NCBI GenBank assembly: GCA_964445105.1
Contig: CAYUJS010000003.1
Coordinates: 1-64,000, forward strand
Direction: 5' to 3'
Source: CAWBNS01 sp964445105
GTDB taxonomy: Bacteria > Chlamydiota > Chlamydiia > Chlamydiales > JAJFMA01
Length of the DNA: 64,000 nt
Under the pieces are notes generated by a model. That model had not been told where the DNA came from, made no database searches, and worked only from the letters and a program-made list of their open reading frames with translations. The position numbers and the translations under genes are program-made. Shown in pieces: positions 63,052 to 64,000 of the stretch (positions within the stretch are counted from its first letter, which is position 1; every line of letters starts with the position of its first letter).

Positions 63052-64000
63052 AAAAATCGCACCTCTACCCGTATACAGCAGGCTGGCGCGCGCTCAAGAG
63101 TGCGTAAAAAAATCTGCCAATCGAAGGCGGCGAAGCGCTCTGCACCAAACGCGCCAAGTTGTCCTGGGCGGTTCCCTTGTGCAATATGACCAAAAAAGCG
63201 TCCTTGGCCCGATTCTAGACAAAACTTCAGACTAAAGCTCTGATTTTTTGCGCGAAGTATGATCGTTTCACCAAGAGGGAAGGCGGTGCCAGCCTTATCT
63301 TCACTGATTTTTATATCCAGCCCCTCGTGCTTATCCGCAAAGAACATGATCTCACGGTTTTTCTGACGAGCTTCCGTCGGCACTTCTTCCGGTAGTGTGA
63401 AGTAGAGATCTACTCCATTTTCTTTTATCTGGTAGCGAATTTCTTCGGCGTTTCCGCCGGCACAAACCAGTGTATGTGTGCTGTTTTGATCGCCCCAGAT
63501 TACTTTCAGGGGGCAATATCCGGGATTGGCGTTGTGCTCTTTGCTTTTTGTAAGCAGGGCGAACGCGTAGTTTTCCCCTTGATGGATGTGCCAAGCTCGC
63601 CCCGCAGCGTGTCCTTCGGCGGTGAGTGGAAGCGGCGGTGCACCAAGCCGGTCGGCTGAGGCGTGTACAAGCGCGCCTCGCACAGCGAGCGGCTTATTTA
63701 AAAGAGCGCGGTACGATAGCTTGCCGGTGTAGTAGCCCATAAATAGGTCGTAAAGCGTCGTTTCTGGCTCGCTTTTATCTTGCTGTTCGCTGAGCGCGGG
63801 GCCCGCATAAGAACAGGTGGCAGCGTTCCAGACGTTAGCTAACCAGCTGCCGAATCGCACCCAGGGGCTGTCGGCAAGCTGCTTATAGGCCATCTGCAGT
63901 GCGATGAACGTATCTGCGATAACTTCGGGAATAAACCAATCCAGGAAGTCGGGAGCTTCAGCCACTTGGCGCAGGCTTTCCAAAGTATGCCGCCCGCGAG
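63042..64000 (-). CDS. Unknown protein, 5' end outside window
   Basis: At least 318 residues; the frame is open to the right edge, so the visible TTG is not taken as the start. No family recognised. The first ~100 visible residues look helical (EVIADTFIALQMAYKQLAD); the rest is beta-rich with many short strands (YQIKENGVDLYFTLPEE, LGETIILRAKNQSFSLKF), reminiscent of the C-terminal domain of some polysaccharide lyases, but without residues that prove it. It is coupled to the pseudokinase gene. Confidence 0.6.
   Translation of the reverse strand, partial: RGRHTLESLRQVAEAPDFLDWFIPEVIADTFIALQMAYKQLADSPWVRFGSWLANVWNAATCSYAGPALSEQQDKSEPETTLYDLFMGYYTGKLSYRALLNKPLAVRGALVHASADRLGAPPLPLTAEGHAAGRAWHIHQGENYAFALLTKSKEHNANPGYCPLKVIWGDQNSTHTLVCAGGNAEEIRYQIKENGVDLYFTLPEEVPTEARQKNREIMFFADKHEGLDIKISEDKAGTAFPLGETIILRAKNQSFSLKFCLESGQGRFFGHIAQGNRPGQLGAFGAERFAAFDWQIFLRTLERAPACCIRVEVRFLCP

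Noticed and set aside
1..64000. CRISPR array, rRNA operon, intact insertion sequence or prophage
   Set aside because: Searched by eye for regularly spaced direct repeats, rRNA signatures, intact transposases and phage structural genes; none found.

Overview
The window looks like chromosome of an environmental (Chlamydia-like) member of the Chlamydiae. The strongest evidence is a late-type envelope cluster at 57.0-59.3 kb: two tiny cysteine-rich lipoproteins followed by an OmcB-type large cysteine-rich outer-membrane protein. Supporting evidence is a comEC / ptsI / ybaB / dnaX neighbourhood, an xseA-xseB-dxs string and a dnaA paralogue near lgt, all of which I remember from Chlamydia gene order. 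An aconitase gene argues against the pathogenic Chlamydiaceae, which have lost it. Base composition is close to half G+C by eye, higher than Chlamydia. I cannot name the family or genus.

Layout. 0-3.1 kb: 3' part of ftsK, tRNA-His and comEC (minus strand). 3.5-9 kb: hprK-ptsI, an unknown gene, then ybaB and dnaX. 9.1-15.3 kb: a mixed block (DUF2878, TIGR01777 epimerase-like, DedA, secreted S10 carboxypeptidase, Nudix, ABC exporter). 15.5-21.1 kb: aconitase and a secreted esterase / MBL-rhodanese pair, bounded by a terminal-inverted-repeat (TIR) element. 21.2-36 kb: rlmN, rimO, two unknown surface or membrane proteins, a lipoprotein, DMT transporter, GNAT, mgtE, patatin lipoprotein and two ABC-F ATPases with a His/Cys-rich small protein between them. 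36.7-41 kb: a minus-strand operon dprE1-dprE2-ubiA-rluB-ygaP. 41-49.4 kb: Fe-S assembly protein and ferredoxin, dnaA paralogue, tRNA-Pro, lgt, and a GNAT / glycosyltransferase-like pair. 49.4-50.3 kb: a decayed Rpn-type nuclease/transposase. 50.4-56.6 kb: M48 protease, a secreted unknown, and xseA-xseB-dxs-nadK. 57-60.5 kb: omc cluster and tsaD. 61-64 kb: a small membrane protein, a pseudokinase-TPR membrane protein and a partial unknown gene.

Two things stand out. First, a roughly 150-bp dispersed element with TIRs of consensus CAGCAGCTCCCGCTAAAAAAA occurs as at least four copies plus half-copies. Its end forms the last codons and stop of two genes, and two opposed half-copies bracket a 2.5-kb, two-gene segment. 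Second, a three-gene set matching the decaprenylphosphoryl-arabinose route of mycobacteria (DPPR synthase, DprE1, DprE2) sits in one operon, which suggests polyprenyl-linked arabinofuranose as a sugar donor in this organism.

No intact insertion sequence, CRISPR array, rRNA or prophage was seen. Start sites were chosen by ribosome-binding site and family length, so several genes are given shorter than their longest open frame.
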